Shown here piece by piece: positions 44,303-55,119 of a DNA stretch of 64,000 nt. The position numbers and the translations under genes were made by a program. Source of the DNA: Symbiodinium natans (lineage: Eukaryota; Sar; Dinophyceae; Suessiales; Symbiodiniaceae). The notes under the pieces were generated by a model, which was not told the origin of the DNA, did no database searches, and saw only the letters and a list, made by a program, of their open reading frames with translations. The stretch spans positions 684,294 through 748,293 of the forward strand of contig CAJNDS010001324.1 of assembly GCA_905221605.1 (NCBI GenBank), written 5' to 3'. The first letter of the stretch is position 1, and each line of letters opens with the position of its first letter.

Positions 44303-44431
44303 GACCTGGCAAAGAAGATTGTCCAACAGGTGGCGCCTGCTGCGGCACCCACTGCGGCGCTTCAGGCGGCAGGGTCTTTCGCCACCAAAATTCCCCGGAG
44401 GCTGCTTTTCAATCACAAGGCGGGGGGGTGG
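44303..44431 (+). pseudogene. Gene A exon 7, acceptor lost
   Basis: Encodes DLAKKIVQQVAPAAAPTAAL and on to RRLLFNHK as in gene B. The acceptor CAG|GAC of copy B is CAA-GAC here, so splicing would need a new site and would shift the frame. This supports decay of gene A after the insertion. Confidence 0.6.
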
Positions 44432-44444
44432 GGGGTGCGATACC

Positions 44445-44550
44445 GTAGGGGTCGGAATAATTGCTAATCATATCGCCTTATTGTCCCTTTGTAATTCTAC
44501 TATAATCACTCCCCAAAACCCTATTCCAATTATTCAGGCCCCGATATTGT
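44445..44550. repeat. Dispersed repeat family 1 copy
   Basis: Order 'gtcggaataattgcta', 'tttgtaattctactataatc', 'aattattcaggccc'. Duplicated in copy B at 63745-63860. Confidence 0.75.
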
Positions 44551-46921
44551 AGGGTTGCGAGCGCAGGGTTGACAGGGTGTGGGGAGTCGGGCGATGCACT
44601 CTTTGCCTCCCTAAACCCTAAACCCTAGACCCTAAACCCTAAACCTTTTGTTTTCCTGCAGCCTTGCGTGTGCAACAAAGGACCCTCCATCCCAAAATTG
44701 CTACAAGGCTGATAAGGAGTCCTCCTTGAATTTCGAGAATCCCTAAGCCCTGAAGCCCTTTATTCTCCGAACGCTTGTAAAGTCCACAAACTCAACCCTT
44801 AACCCTAAACCCTAAACACTATCTCCAAAACTCAGAAGCACAGTCCAAGCAGGTCAATCTTCTGAAAAAGCAGGACGCTGAGTTGAATCCGACCCTCAGC
44901 TCGATCTGCGGTTTAAGGGGTTGAGGCTTTCAGGGTTTAGGGTTTAAGGGTTGCAGTGGTTCTGGCAGAAAAGGCTGGGCTGCTGGAGGCTTGAGGGAGG
45001 AGCTTTGGTTGTTGTTGTTAATGTTGGCATAGCTCTGTTGGAACAGCCGCGTGTCAGACTAGGGCAATAGTTAAACCCTAAACCCCAAACCGTAAACCCC
45101 AAACCCTAAACCCCAAACCCTAAACCCTAAACCCTAAAGTCAAGTTTCAATTGTAGCTTCACGGGCGCTTAATCCGTTCCTTACCCCTTTATAGGGTTCT
45201 GAAATATGGGCCCTGGGGTCCCCTGGGTTGTAAAGGGTATATGAGGCGTATACAAGGGGGCCCCGTTTAAGGGCCTCTTCTAAGGCACCATGTAGCTACC
45301 CCTAAACCCTAAACCCTAGACCTTAAGAGAGTTAAGGGACCACGTAACTACCCTTAGACAAGCAACCCTGCCCAGAAGAACAGAAGTTGAGTCTGCCCCT
45401 CGCAGCTGAATTTTCAGGGCGACTGCTTCGTTGATTTAGGGTCTCTGGTTGAGGGTTTAGGGTTTAAGGTTCTTCTTGTTCATTCTTTCATCCTTTGCGT
45501 GCAGTCTGATGTGGATGTGATCCCCACCTCGCTTGCCCTTTTCCGGAAACATGTCCTTGAATCGAAGTGGCAGGTGCTCCTGGAATGTAGTCTTAGCTTG
45601 GAAAGCTGATGTGTGGAGCATGCCAGAAGTACCTCACACAGGTGTCACTAGACCATCAGCAAAAATCTCAGAAAGCCCTGCAAAGAAGGCAAGCAAGGTC
45701 GGCGAAAAGGTACTGTAGTGGACGAAAGCAGATGAGACGGATCAGGCACATGTCCCAGATTCCCCTACTTGCTGCTTGGGGGGTCAAGGCCCTAAACGCT
45801 ACACCCTAAACCCTAAACCCCCTGAGGCAGGATATGCTGCTCCGCGAGAACGTACTCCACATCATCAGCATCTTTCCCGAGGCCACACATAACACATGGG
45901 GTTTAGTTTAGGGTTTAGGGTTTAGGGTTTAGGGTTTATATAGGGTTTATATAGGGTTTATATAGGGTTTAGGGTTTAGGGTTAGGGTTTAGGGATGTCT
46001 AGGCTGTCTGGGCTGAAGGGTGTAAGAATCGATCCCCTTATAGTAAGGACCCCAACAAGGTACCCGAGGTCCTGAACCCCAGGACCCTCCCGGCACCCAG
46101 CTCTTCATCTCATATGACCCGCAAGAACCCTAAACCCTTAGGGTTCGGGGCTTAGTTAGGGTTCATGGTTTAGGGTTTAGGGTTTAGGGTTTAGGGTTTA
46201 GGGTTTAGGGTTTAGGGCCCAAGCCTCTAAACTCCGGCTGACGCGGCCAGATTTCTCGCGAAGATGTCCACTTCTGGGATGATGACGACTGTGAGAACGG
46301 CTTGGGGTCTCTCAGCATGAAGGACCGCGAGCCCCGCAAGCCCCAAGGCTCTGAAACCCTCCTGAACCCTAAACCTTAAACCCTAAACCCTACACCCTGA
46401 ACTGAACCATAAGCCCTAAACCTCTAGTCTCAAGAAGATTGGGCAAGATGGCAAGATGACAAAAAGACTGGGCCGGGTAAACAAAAACGAAACATTGAGC
46501 AAGGTCAAGGTTCAAAGTCGAGAGTTAGGGTTTAGGGTTTAGGGTTTAGGGTTTAGGGTTTAGGGTTTAGGGTTTAGGGTTTAGGGTTTAGGGTTTAGGG
46601 TTTAGGGTTTAGGGTTTGGGGTTCAGGGCCTTAGCCTTAGGGCCTGGCGTTTGGAGGATTCAGAACCTAGGGTTCAGAGTTTCAGGGCCTAGGGTTGAGG
46701 GTTCAGGGCCAGGGTTTTAGGGTTCAGGGCCTGGGGTTTAGGGTGAGGTTTGGGCTGCTGCTTAGTTTGGGTTGCGTGCGTGTGAAACATTTAATACCTT
46801 AATGGTATAGGATTCTCCGGGTGGGTGGGAGCTTTTCCGTCGCAAGAGAAGCTGCCTGACCAGTGAATGCTTGGACTTGAGATGGCGAACCCTAAGTCTA
46901 AGCCCTAAGCCCTAAGCCCTA
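44551..46921. other. Repeat-rich stretch with no confident exon
   Basis: Telomeric runs of both orientations, a MITE-like segment (45160-45360), TTTATATAGGG variants (45935-45970), a 46525-46618 TTTAGGG array and irregular CAGGG/TTCAGGG repeats (46620-46760). Short frames such as 45533-45718 are open but lack splice support. Confidence 0.5.
46525..46618 (+). repeat. TTTAGGG array
   Basis: About 13 perfect G-rich units. Confidence 0.92.
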
Positions 46922-46926
46922 AACCC

Positions 46927-48960
46927 GGCCTTGTCGCAGTGCCCAAGCCACGTGGTGGGGTTCGCCCCATAGCCGTGGGGGAGGTGCTTCGACGCCTTAC
47001 TGGTAAATGCCTGATGAGCATGGCGCAGGAGGAGGCGAAGGCATTTTTCTGGCCAGCTCAAGTCGGGGTTGCGGTGCCAGCTGGCGCTGAGGCCGCCGTC
47101 CATGCTACCCGCGCTTGGTTCGGGCGACATGCCGCTGCTTCCAACAAGGTGCTTCTTAAGCTGGACTTCACCAATGCTTTCAACACCGTCTCTCGCCAAC
47201 AGGTTGTTACCCAGGCCACGGCTCACTTCCCAGGTTTGGCGCGGTGGGTTGGCTGGACTTACAGGCGGCCAACGGCATTGCAGTTCGGGGCCTCCACCAC
47301 TGTGCAGTCTGCCGGGGGCGTGCAACAAGGTGACCCCTTGGGCCCCCTCCTTTTTCGGCAGTCCTTCAGTCCCTGGCAATTGAGCTACGTGCCATGCCGC
47401 TGGACTTGGCCTTTTTCTACCTCGACGATGGCGTCCTCGCTGGAGATGTCTGGGAGGTTGCTCGGGCCTTGGAACATGTCCAGCGTCGTGCCGCGGAACT
47501 CGGGTTGCAGCTCAACCTCGGTAAGTGCGAAGTGGTTGGGGCTGGTCGGCTCTCGGAGTCTGCTCTGGTAGGTGTGCTACCTCCGGCGCTTCTCTACGCC
47601 AGCGACGGTAGCAGCCGCTTCCGGCGGAGCTTTGATCTGCTTGGTGCTGCTGTGGGGGACGCAGACTTCGTGGCTGCGCACTGCTCTGCCCGTATTGAGG
47701 CCGCGGCCCCGCTTTTGGAAGCTATTGGTGGGCTGGAGGATGCCCAGGTGAGCTTGCGGCTGCTTCGGTCCTGTGCTGGGCACACCCGCCTTGTTCACAC
47801 CATGCGACGCACGCCGCCCAGCCAGTTATCCGCCCTCGACCGGTTCGACTCCTTGGTTCGGGAATGCTTTGCGGGGTTCACGGGCCTGCATTTGGACGCC
47901 GCCCAGCTGGAACAGGCTTCGCGGGACTTTGCCCACGGTGGTCTCGGACTGCGGTCCACTGTCCGGGATGCTCCGGCTGCCTACCTGGCGTCAGTTGGAG
48001 GCAGCTTTCAGGCATGCTGTGAACTTGATGCCTCCTATGGCGCAACCCCTCTTGGCGGTAACCCCTACGTGGCAAGCGCTCGCCTCGTTCAATGCCTTCC
48101 TCCCCCAGCCCATTGCCGTGGACACCGCTCTTGCTTCCAAGCAGAAAGTTCTCACCTCTGGAAGCGATGAGGCCAGTTGGCAGCGGCACTTGACGATTGC
48201 TTCGGTCACGGCCCGGGCCGTCCTGCGGTCTGAAGCTGAACCTGGAGCACGCGCCTTTCTGGCCGCCGTCCCAGGGGGCAAGACCCGTATGGAGTCGGCC
48301 GCCTTTATTGTGGAGCTCCGACAGCGCCTTGCGGTCCCGGACGCGACCTCGGACACCTGGTGTCCCCAATGCCAAGGCGTGCTGGACACTCACTCGTTAC
48401 ATGCTGGCACCTGTTCAGCAGGAGGTGAGCGAACGCAGCGGCACCACGCCCTCCGGGACACCCTATACGCTTGGACCGCGAGGGCGGGGCTGCAGCCTGA
48501 GCGAGAGCGGCCAGGACTCCTCCTCCCACAGCGGCCAGAGGAGGCCCGCGTCACTGCAAGGCGCCCAGCCGACATCTACCTGCCCAGTTTCCAGGGCTCT
48601 CCCGTCGCACTTGACTTGGCCATTGTGGCCCCTCAGCGTCAGGAGACCTTGGCCCAGGCTGCGCAGGGGGCGTTGGCTGCCGCATCCTCGTATACCCAGA
48701 CCAAGGAAACGCACCTTGACACGGCAAGACTTTGTTCGGCCCAAGGAGTGCGATTCAAGCCGATGGTGGCAGAGGCCACCGGGGCCTGGGCTCGGGATGC
48801 CTCGGCAGTTCTTCTGGCTGTTTCTAAGGCTGTCGCGGTCCGCAGTGGTGAAGACCCTTCCATGCTGCACGCACAGCTGCTGCAAGAGCTCAGTGTGACC
48901 GCCCGGGGCCAGCGGGCCCGCGCGGTGCTCCGGCGCCGTGCTGAGGCTGCGCATGAGTGA
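46927..48960 (+). pseudogene. Non-LTR retrotransposon ORF: reverse transcriptase plus restriction-like endonuclease
   Basis: 5'-truncated: it begins abruptly after CCCTAAACCC inside the RT domain. Motifs in order: KPRGGVRPIAVGEVLRRLTG (RT 2), KLDFTNAFNTVSR (catalytic A), GGVQQGDPLGPLLF (B), FFYLDDG (catalytic C, YxDD variant), LNLGKCEVV (D). After a thumb-like region come CPQC-x8-H-x2-H-type cysteines and histidines, then GGERTQRHHALRDTLYAW and RRPADIYLP-SPVALDLAI, the PD-(D/E)XK nuclease pattern. Two frameshifts, near 47355 (a T run) and 48050, break it. Family assignment is by motif order only. Confidence 0.88.
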
Positions 48961-48975
48961 GCTGCACTTGGGGGG

Positions 48976-49136
48976 ACCCAGTGCAGGGGAGCGGGGAAGT
49001 GGACGGGCATCGCTGCGTCTTCCTCCCGCGGTTCCGGAAGGGACCCAGCTTACTTGACGCTGCGTTTGGGAGCACCCAACGTAGGGGAGCGGGGAAGTTG
49101 ACGGGCATCGCCGCGTCTTCGTCCCGCGGTTCCGGC
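48976..49136 (+). repeat. Tandem duplication in retrotransposon 3' region
   Basis: A roughly 62-bp segment ('gcggggaagtggacgggcat' core) occurs at 48976-49037 and again at 49074-49136, 98 bases apart, just after the ORF stop. Likely part of the element's 3' UTR. No flanking duplication was found. Confidence 0.75.
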
Positions 49137-49523
49137 GCAGCAGCAGCAGTCAAAAGGAGCTGTGCTTGGCGTGCATGAAGAGTTCCTACTCGCGAGGCTG
49201 CTTGTAAGTCGGTCTCAAGATGTCTCAAGTATACGGCGCCGCGGGGATCAGTTTTCTGCTGACCGGCAGCCCCTGCGGCGGTCCGCGGCAGCCACCCTTT
49301 GGTAGCTTCATGACCCTGTCACTGGGCTCGTCTCTTATAGGTGTTTCCGCCCTCAGAAGCAGGCGTGGGCTGCTCACAAGCAGCGGGCGTAGTAAGAACG
49401 TATCCTGTGTCGCGCGTACCCTAAACCCTAAACCCTAAACCCTAAACCCTAAACCCTAAACCCTAAACCCCCTTTACCCCCACCCATGGATTCCTGGCAT
49501 CCTCCGGGGCTGCGAAGCTCCAG

Positions 49524-49562
49524 GAAAGCGAAGCTTTGCGTATCGACTTCAATGAGGAGCAG
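49524..49562 (+). CDS. Exon candidate (ESEALRIDFNEEQ)
   Basis: Acceptor 'aagctccag', 13 codons in phase 0, GC donor after CAG. CCCTAAA upstream, TTTAGGG downstream. Confidence 0.65.
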
Positions 49563-49616
49563 GCAAAGGTTTAGGGTAAGTACAGGGTTTAGGGTTGAGG
49601 GTTTAGGGTTTAGGGC

Positions 49617-49792
49617 TTGGTTTAGGGGTTTAGGGGTTTAGGGGTTTAGGGGTTTAGGGGTTTAGGGGTTTAGGGATTAGGGGTTTAGGGGTTTAGGGGT
49701 TTAGGGGTTTAGGAGTTTAGGGGTTTAGGGGTTTAGGGGTTTGGGGGTTTGGGGGTTTGGGGGTTTAGGGGTTTAGGGGTTTAGGGGTTTAG
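49617..49792 (+). repeat. TTTAGGGG octamer array
   Basis: About 20 units of an 8-base variant (one extra G) with three TTTGGGGG units, unlike the 7-base unit elsewhere. Confidence 0.92.
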
Positions 49793-49991
49793 GGTAGGCG
49801 CCCACGGGTTCAATTCCAGAGGACCTGACAGCTGCGCGGGTTTGGATTTAAAAGGGCTTCGGGGTGCGTGGGTAAAAAGGTTTAGGGCCGAAAGGGTTTA
49901 GAGTTCGTTTTTTTTGGGGTTGAGGGGTTTAAGGCTGAGTGGGGTCTAGGGTAGCAGGACCCAGGTGCAGGATTCGGGAGGGTATGCGCAG

Positions 49992-50010
49992 GTGGCATGG
50001 ATTGCATCAG
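49992..50010 (+). CDS. Exon candidate (VAWIAS)
   Basis: Acceptor 'tatgcgcag', six codons plus one base, GT donor. Very short, low certainty. Confidence 0.35.
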
Positions 50011-50592
50011 GTGCCCAAAGCAGTATCCCTAAACCCCAAACCGACCCTAAACCCTAAACCCCTAAACCCCTAAAACCCTAAAACCCCAAAACCCCAAAAC
50101 CCAAAACCCCAAAACCCGAAAACCCTAAAACCCAAAAAACCCTAAACCCCTAAAACCCTAAAACCCTAAACAATCAGGTCTCATGGCCTTCGAGGAGTCC
50201 AAACCCCAAAAGCCGGTCTGCTGCCCCTTGCAGGCCCGAAGCCCCCCAAGCACCTGACATTCCCCTCCTTCCCCTCCCATGTTCTCAGCCCCTAAGCCTC
50301 GAAGCGCCGAAACCCTAATACAGGGGCCTGGGTTTAGGGTTTCGGGTTTAGGGTTTAGGCTTTAGAATAGGGTTTTGGGGGTTCTTATGCGTAGAATTAG
50401 AAAGGGGCCAGAAGGGAAGCTTATCCCGACACCCTGTAGAACGACTCATCAGGTCGGAATGATCAAGTCGGATGTCTGCCGCCTTGCCACCTAGCAGCTG
50501 AGTGAGCACACTTTACATTTTTTTGGATACTGTAATTTCATATAGAACTGAAAGTGTACGCTTTTTTGGGGCTGATGAACTCAGCAACTGAG

Positions 50593-50658
50593 GCCATGAT
50601 GTACACCCTCGGCGGCTTCTATTTCGACACCGACATCGTGGTCACGCCGGAGTTGAAG
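50593..50658 (+). CDS. DXD glycosyltransferase-like exon
   Basis: Acceptor 'gcaactgag', 22 codons in phase 0, GC donor after AAG. GGFYFDTDIVVTPEL matches the GG-x-Y-x-D-x-D core of sugar transferases with a DXD metal-binding motif (GT32-like, Gly_transf_sug type). Neighbouring exons of the domain were not identified. Confidence 0.65.
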
Positions 50659-50843
50659 GCGGGCTCGTGCTCCAGGCTGAGGCCTAGTCATGCAGGGCAT
50701 GTGAGAGGGGGGGGGGGTGGGGAGAGTGGGGAAGTCTAGCCCTAAACCCTAAACCCCAAAACCCCAAAACCCAAAACCCCAAAACCCAAAACACCAAAAC
50801 CCCTGAACCCCCCTAGACTCTCTCTTGGCCCTGGGTCCGCTGA

Positions 50844-50955
50844 AACCTAAACCCTAAACCCTAAACCCTAAACCCTAAACCCTAAACCCTAAACCCTAAA
50901 CCCTAAACCCTAAACCCTAAACCCTAAACCCTAAACCCTAAACCCTAAACCCAAA
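50844..50955 (-). repeat. CCCTAAA array
   Basis: About 16 perfect C-rich units. Confidence 0.92.
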
Positions 50956-51116
50956 CCCTTCATGCAGTGATGCGGCTCGGTGTTGGGTTTTCGGAGGGTG
51001 TTAGGGTTTCTCAACGAGGGAGAATTTACTTTTTGACGGCCTCATCATTGCGGAATCCTCAAAGGGTTTAGGGTTTAGGGTTTAGGGTTTAGGGTTTAGG
51101 GTTTAGGGTTTAGGGG

Positions 51117-51720
51117 AATACCACTACATCTAATCAGTTTCAGCTCATCGACTATGAAACGAGTATGTCGTGCGACGCTACAATGCGAGTCATATTCCCT
51201 ACAGCATGCGATAGAACGTGGCGATCGGATCAGAGCGACGATCACAGATTTGTTTGGACGTCTGCGAACACTGACGAATTTCGACGAGATCGCAAGCCGT
51301 TCCTTACCCCATGGACGACCCACCGAGATGGTGATGTACATCTTCTCTATTCCTTTCAAACCCAATGCCGTTACACTACATTCCGAATGATGTTCCCATA
51401 CATATCACAGATGCATGGAGCAATGGGAGGAAGATCACACTTTCTTTCACATGTTTCAATCCATCCGATCTACTTACAAGATTTCACAAAGGTCGTTGGA
51501 TGGCATACTATTCGTTCACATGGTGCAATGGCTATGGACAATGATGACAATGGTTTACAGTGACTACGGTACATACTCACGAAAAGTGAGAGAAATCTAC
51601 AACCACGAAATGTGGAGAAGTGAGTGCCTACCTTTACATATTCCTTTCCTTAGTAGAGTCGGTGTGACTTGGAGAGAAGACGGGTGCGAAATTCTCCTTG
51701 TTTTACTCCCTGTACAGTAG
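51117..51720 (+). other. AT-richer island with overlapping open frames
   Basis: Compositionally unlike its surroundings: fewer G/C tracts, no telomeric repeats, over about 600 bases. One + frame from 51154 to 51720 has a single stop (51388-51390); a second is open 51165-51563. Reads such as YSDYGTYSRKVREIYNHEMW look protein-like, but I recognise nothing. Could be a transferred or mobile fragment. Confidence 0.35.
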
Positions 51721-52021
51721 CACCGAGGTCACACCTCCGTACTTTCTAGTCCTATGTATAGTGTTCATACTTCGCTACCCCTAAAATAGGGAGCTTTCCT
51801 GAATGTGTTTGTTTCCGTAGGCCTTGAGCTCATAGCGCCTTAGTAGTCCAAAAAGTGTGCTTCGTAGGCACTGCTCCTGTCCGATCCCACTCCCAAACCC
51901 TAAACCCTGAACCCTAAGCCCTAAACCCAAAACCCTAAACCCAAAACCCTAAACCCTAGCACCCTAAAACCCTAAAACCCTAAACCCTAAAACCGTAATC
52001 CCTAACCCTAAATGCAGTTTC

Positions 52022-52080
52022 AAGGGCGCGCGTTCATACGGAGGCATTCTCCAGCTCGCAGACTCACAGATTCAGCGGAG
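52022..52080 (+). CDS. Exon candidate, phase ambiguous
   Basis: Follows 'aaatgcag'. Frames FQGRAFIRRHSPARRL and KGARSYGGILQLADSQIQR are both open. Confidence 0.4.
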
Positions 52081-52621
52081 GGGGGGTGGGGGGGGGGGTA
52101 GGGTTTAGGGTTTAGGGTTTAGGCTTTAGGGTTTAGGGGTTAGTGTTCAGGGTAGTATCATGGGCCCTTAATATGGTCCCTTACCCCTTTTAAGGGTTCT
52201 GAAGTATGGGCCCTTGGGTTGTATAGGGTATATAAGTTTCTATTGCAGTGGTCCGCTCTTAAGGGCCCATACTAGTGGACCATCTAACCCTAAACCCTAA
52301 TCCCTAAACCGTAAAACAGATATTTCTTCCTGAGCCCTTGGCCGCCCCAACCCCCCTGAACCCAGCCTAAGCCCAAGAATTAGTTACGTCCGAAGCCCTG
52401 GGCTCAACAAGCTGCCAAAGTAGGGTTTAGGGTTTAGGGTTTAGGGTGTGTCAGGGGAGGGTGCGCGCTCGGGTGTGAAACACCCCGGGCCGCGCGCTCG
52501 CGTTGCCCGTCAACCCACCCCGGCCACCCAAACTATACTCTATTCGGGTTTAGGGTTTATGGAATGTGTTTTCTTGTGCCCTGATGCTTGCTTTGATGTT
52601 TTTAAAGTTGCGCTGTTAGGG

Positions 52622-53125
52622 TTTAAGCTGGGGTTGGGGGTAGCCTCGGCCCTTTTCGGGCCTTCGGCGTGTCAGGGCCCGTAGAGGCCCTTATTTATTT
52701 GAAGGTCAGGGAAACCCTTTGTGCCTGCTCCTGGATTCCCCGTTTACGGGCCTGAAGCCTTTTGGTGGCTCTTGGGGCCTTTTGGGGGCTTCCTGTCCGG
52801 GGTAAAATGAAGGGGTGTTCGGACCTTCGGCGTGTCAGGGGCCGTAGAGGCTTTATTCATTCGAAGGTCAAGGAACCTATTAATTTTTTTTCGCCAATGA
52901 GTATTTCAATCGCTAGGGTTTAAGCTGGGGTTCGGGGTAGCCTCGGCCCTTTTCGGGCCTTCGGCACGTTAGCACCCGTAGAGGCCCTTATTTGCTTGAA
53001 GGCCTTCGCAGGGTTTTGCGGTGTTAGGGTAAAAGCTGGGGTTCGGGGTAGCCTCGGCCCTTTTCGGGCCTTCGGCACGTCAGGGCCCGCAGAGGCCTTT
53101 GCTGATTCGGGAAAATTTCTGGGCT
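52622..53125. repeat. GC-rich tandem repeat with GGCCCTTTTCGGGCC hairpin
   Basis: 'agctggggttcggggtagcc' plus 'tcggcccttttcgggccttc' occurs at 52622, 52919 and 53029, with a partial unit near 52815. The hairpin GGCCC-TTTTC-GGGCC is kept in the complete units. Confidence 0.75.
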
Positions 53126-53159
53126 TTCCTGGATTGTCTTGCTGGCATCCGCTTGGGTC

Positions 53160-53315
53160 AGTCAAGCCCGGGCCACCGGCCAAGGGCCCCCCGGGCCAAG
53201 GGCCCCCCGGGCAGGGGCCCCCGACCCAGGGGCCAAGCACAACCAAGGGCCCGAAGACCCCGGGCCCCGGAGCCAAGGGGCCCCTGGGCCAAGGCCCCCA
53301 AATCGCCAGCCTCCT
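53160..53315. repeat. GGGCCAAGGGCCCCCC repeat block
   Basis: Imperfect repeats giving Gly-Pro-Pro/Gln frames on the + strand and Pro/Gly frames on the - strand. Probably noncoding low complexity rather than a collagen-like gene. Confidence 0.6.
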
Positions 53316-54341
53316 GGTCCAGGAATCCAGCCACGCTAAAGGTGGTCTGAGTACTGACGTTGTCGTAAACAAGGCCGATGTCCGTTGGCCTGTCCAGGAC
53401 AGACGGTGAGGCTTAACCCTCACCTTTCCGTTTCTCTTTTCGCTTGGGCGCTCGGGCTGTAAGGCCCTCGGCCGAGCGTTCGGGGTCTGTCGCTCGACGG
53501 AAGCGACCCCTCACTTAGTCTAGGGTTCGCAAGGCCCCTAAGGCCCGGAAGCCCACATTGCGAGGCGCAGCTTGCTCCCGAAACGACTTTCGCGACCGTG
53601 AGCTCCGGCCCAGTCTTCTTCCAAGCGCCCCTTGAGCTGCAGCTTTGGATCTTTGGAGGGTTTAGGGTTTAGGGTTTCGGGTTTAGAATGTAGGGTCTTG
53701 GGATTTAGTAAGGTTTGTAGGGCCTTTTCAGGTTTTTAGAGGTTAAAGGGTGTATAGGGTTCATAGGGTTTATAGTGTTTATATGGTTTATAGGGTTTCG
53801 CAGAGAGGGGAATTGAAGGTTTGCGGGAGTTTTCGGCTCTGAGGGTTTGGAGGTTGTGACGGGTTTGGGCTTGGGGTTGGTCTGAATTTGGCAAGAGGCG
53901 ATGGAGATTGAGAAGTCTTTTCTCTGACAAATTTTCTCTCTGCAGTGATGCGTGCGTGAGCGTCATGGCCCAGCTTTCATTGACCCATGGCTAAGACAAA
54001 GATCGTTGCACATGCTGTAGCTGCAGGTTCATGGCTGCTTCTGCGCAGCATCCTTTGATTGATGTTGCCCTGAAGGACCATGCCTTCTCAGGGCACGGAA
54101 GCCTGAACCCTAAACCCTGCACCCTAAACCCTATATAAACCCTAAACCCTTTGCCTTCTAGGTAGGACTTTGCTACAACTTTATCACTTTATAAGTTTTG
54201 GGGGTTCCTCTAATTTCATAAGGGAGCTAAAAGTTAAACTTTTATTGGGGGGGGTTAAAGAGCAACCAAGCTCCTAAATCCAACACCTGACACCCTACAC
54301 CCTACACCCTAAAGCCTAAACCCCAAATTCTTTGCTTTGAG
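53316..54341. other. No confident exon
   Basis: Includes TTTAGGG-derived runs (53660-53810), short CCCTAAA runs (54105-54150) and unique sequence without a clear acceptor-donor pair. Confidence 0.4.
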
Positions 54342-54389
54342 GAGTTCAAGATCTGGTACGACAAGCTCCACAGTCCTGGCGTCAACCAG
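54342..54389 (+). CDS. Exon candidate (EFKIWYDKLHSPGVNQ)
   Basis: Acceptor 'ttgctttgag', 16 codons in phase 0, GT donor after CAG. The frame stays open to FLFP and a TAA at 54429. Confidence 0.7.
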
Positions 54390-54592
54390 GTGCCTGCTAC
54401 AAATGGGTCAGGCTACTTCTTGTTTCCCTAAACCCTAACCCTCAACCCTCAACCCTAAACCCTAAACCCTAAACCCTAAACCCTCCTTGGGTGTGGAAGG
54501 ACCATGTTTATTTAAGGGGCCAACCCGGGCTGAGAATGATCTTCACATTCATGGGCATACACCTGGAACCCTGAACCCTGAACCCTGAACTC

Positions 54593-54842
54593 TAAACCCT
54601 AAACCCTAAACCCTAAACCCTAAACCCTAAACCCTAAACCCTAAACCCTAAACCCCCCCCCCCCCCCCCCCGTCATGTAGACTCATGTAGACTTGAAAGA
54701 AACCCATGTTCGGCAGCAGCGGCATGCCCCAGAGGCATACGATTCCCCGCTGTAGGGTTTAGGGTTTAGGGTTTAGGGTTTAGGGTTTAGGGTTTAGGGT
54801 TTAGGGTTTAGGGTTTAGGGCTTAGGGTTTAGGGTTTAGGGC
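54593..54842. repeat. CCCTAAA array, exon candidate, TTTAGGG array
   Basis: C-rich array at 54593-54653 then a C tract; G-rich array at 54755-54842. The ~100 bases between hold the exon candidate at 54717. Confidence 0.85.
54717..54734 (+). CDS. Exon candidate (QRHAPE)
   Basis: Acceptor 'ttcggcag', six codons, GC donor after GAG. Supported mainly by its position between opposed telomeric arrays. Confidence 0.35.
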
Positions 54843-55059
54843 TTGTCGATTTAACATGCGTAGTGTATGGAAAGAGAGACGGACGTCCGAAACCTTCAGC
54901 GCAAAAGAGTTCCGTCATGTACATGGAGCTCTACTTTCTCCCACCCCAGGATGCCACCCAAAGCATCTGTAGGACGCTTAAGTTCTTAAGCGTCGCTAAT
55001 ATTGATAATAGTGTCTGGTAAAGAGATTATAGAAAATGTGAGAAACAAAAGACCATGCA

Positions 55060-55116
55060 CTTACACAGTAAAAGGCTGTAATTATGTTCCATAATTACCA
55101 TTTACTTCTAGGTAAG
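55060..55116. repeat. Hairpin repeat, left boundary of satellite
   Basis: GTAATTATG-TTC-CATAATTAC perfect stem with outer partial pairing CTTAC/GTAAG. Homologous to 56965-57020. Confidence 0.75.
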
Positions 55117-55119
55117 ACT

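Noticed and set aside
47577-49228. Several - strand ORFs of 60-170 codons
   Set aside because: They are antisense to the GC-rich reverse transcriptase/endonuclease ORF.
52920-53423. Collagen-like Gly-Pro-Pro protein
   Set aside because: Frames are open on both strands through a GGGCCAAGG repeat, with no acceptor or donor support.
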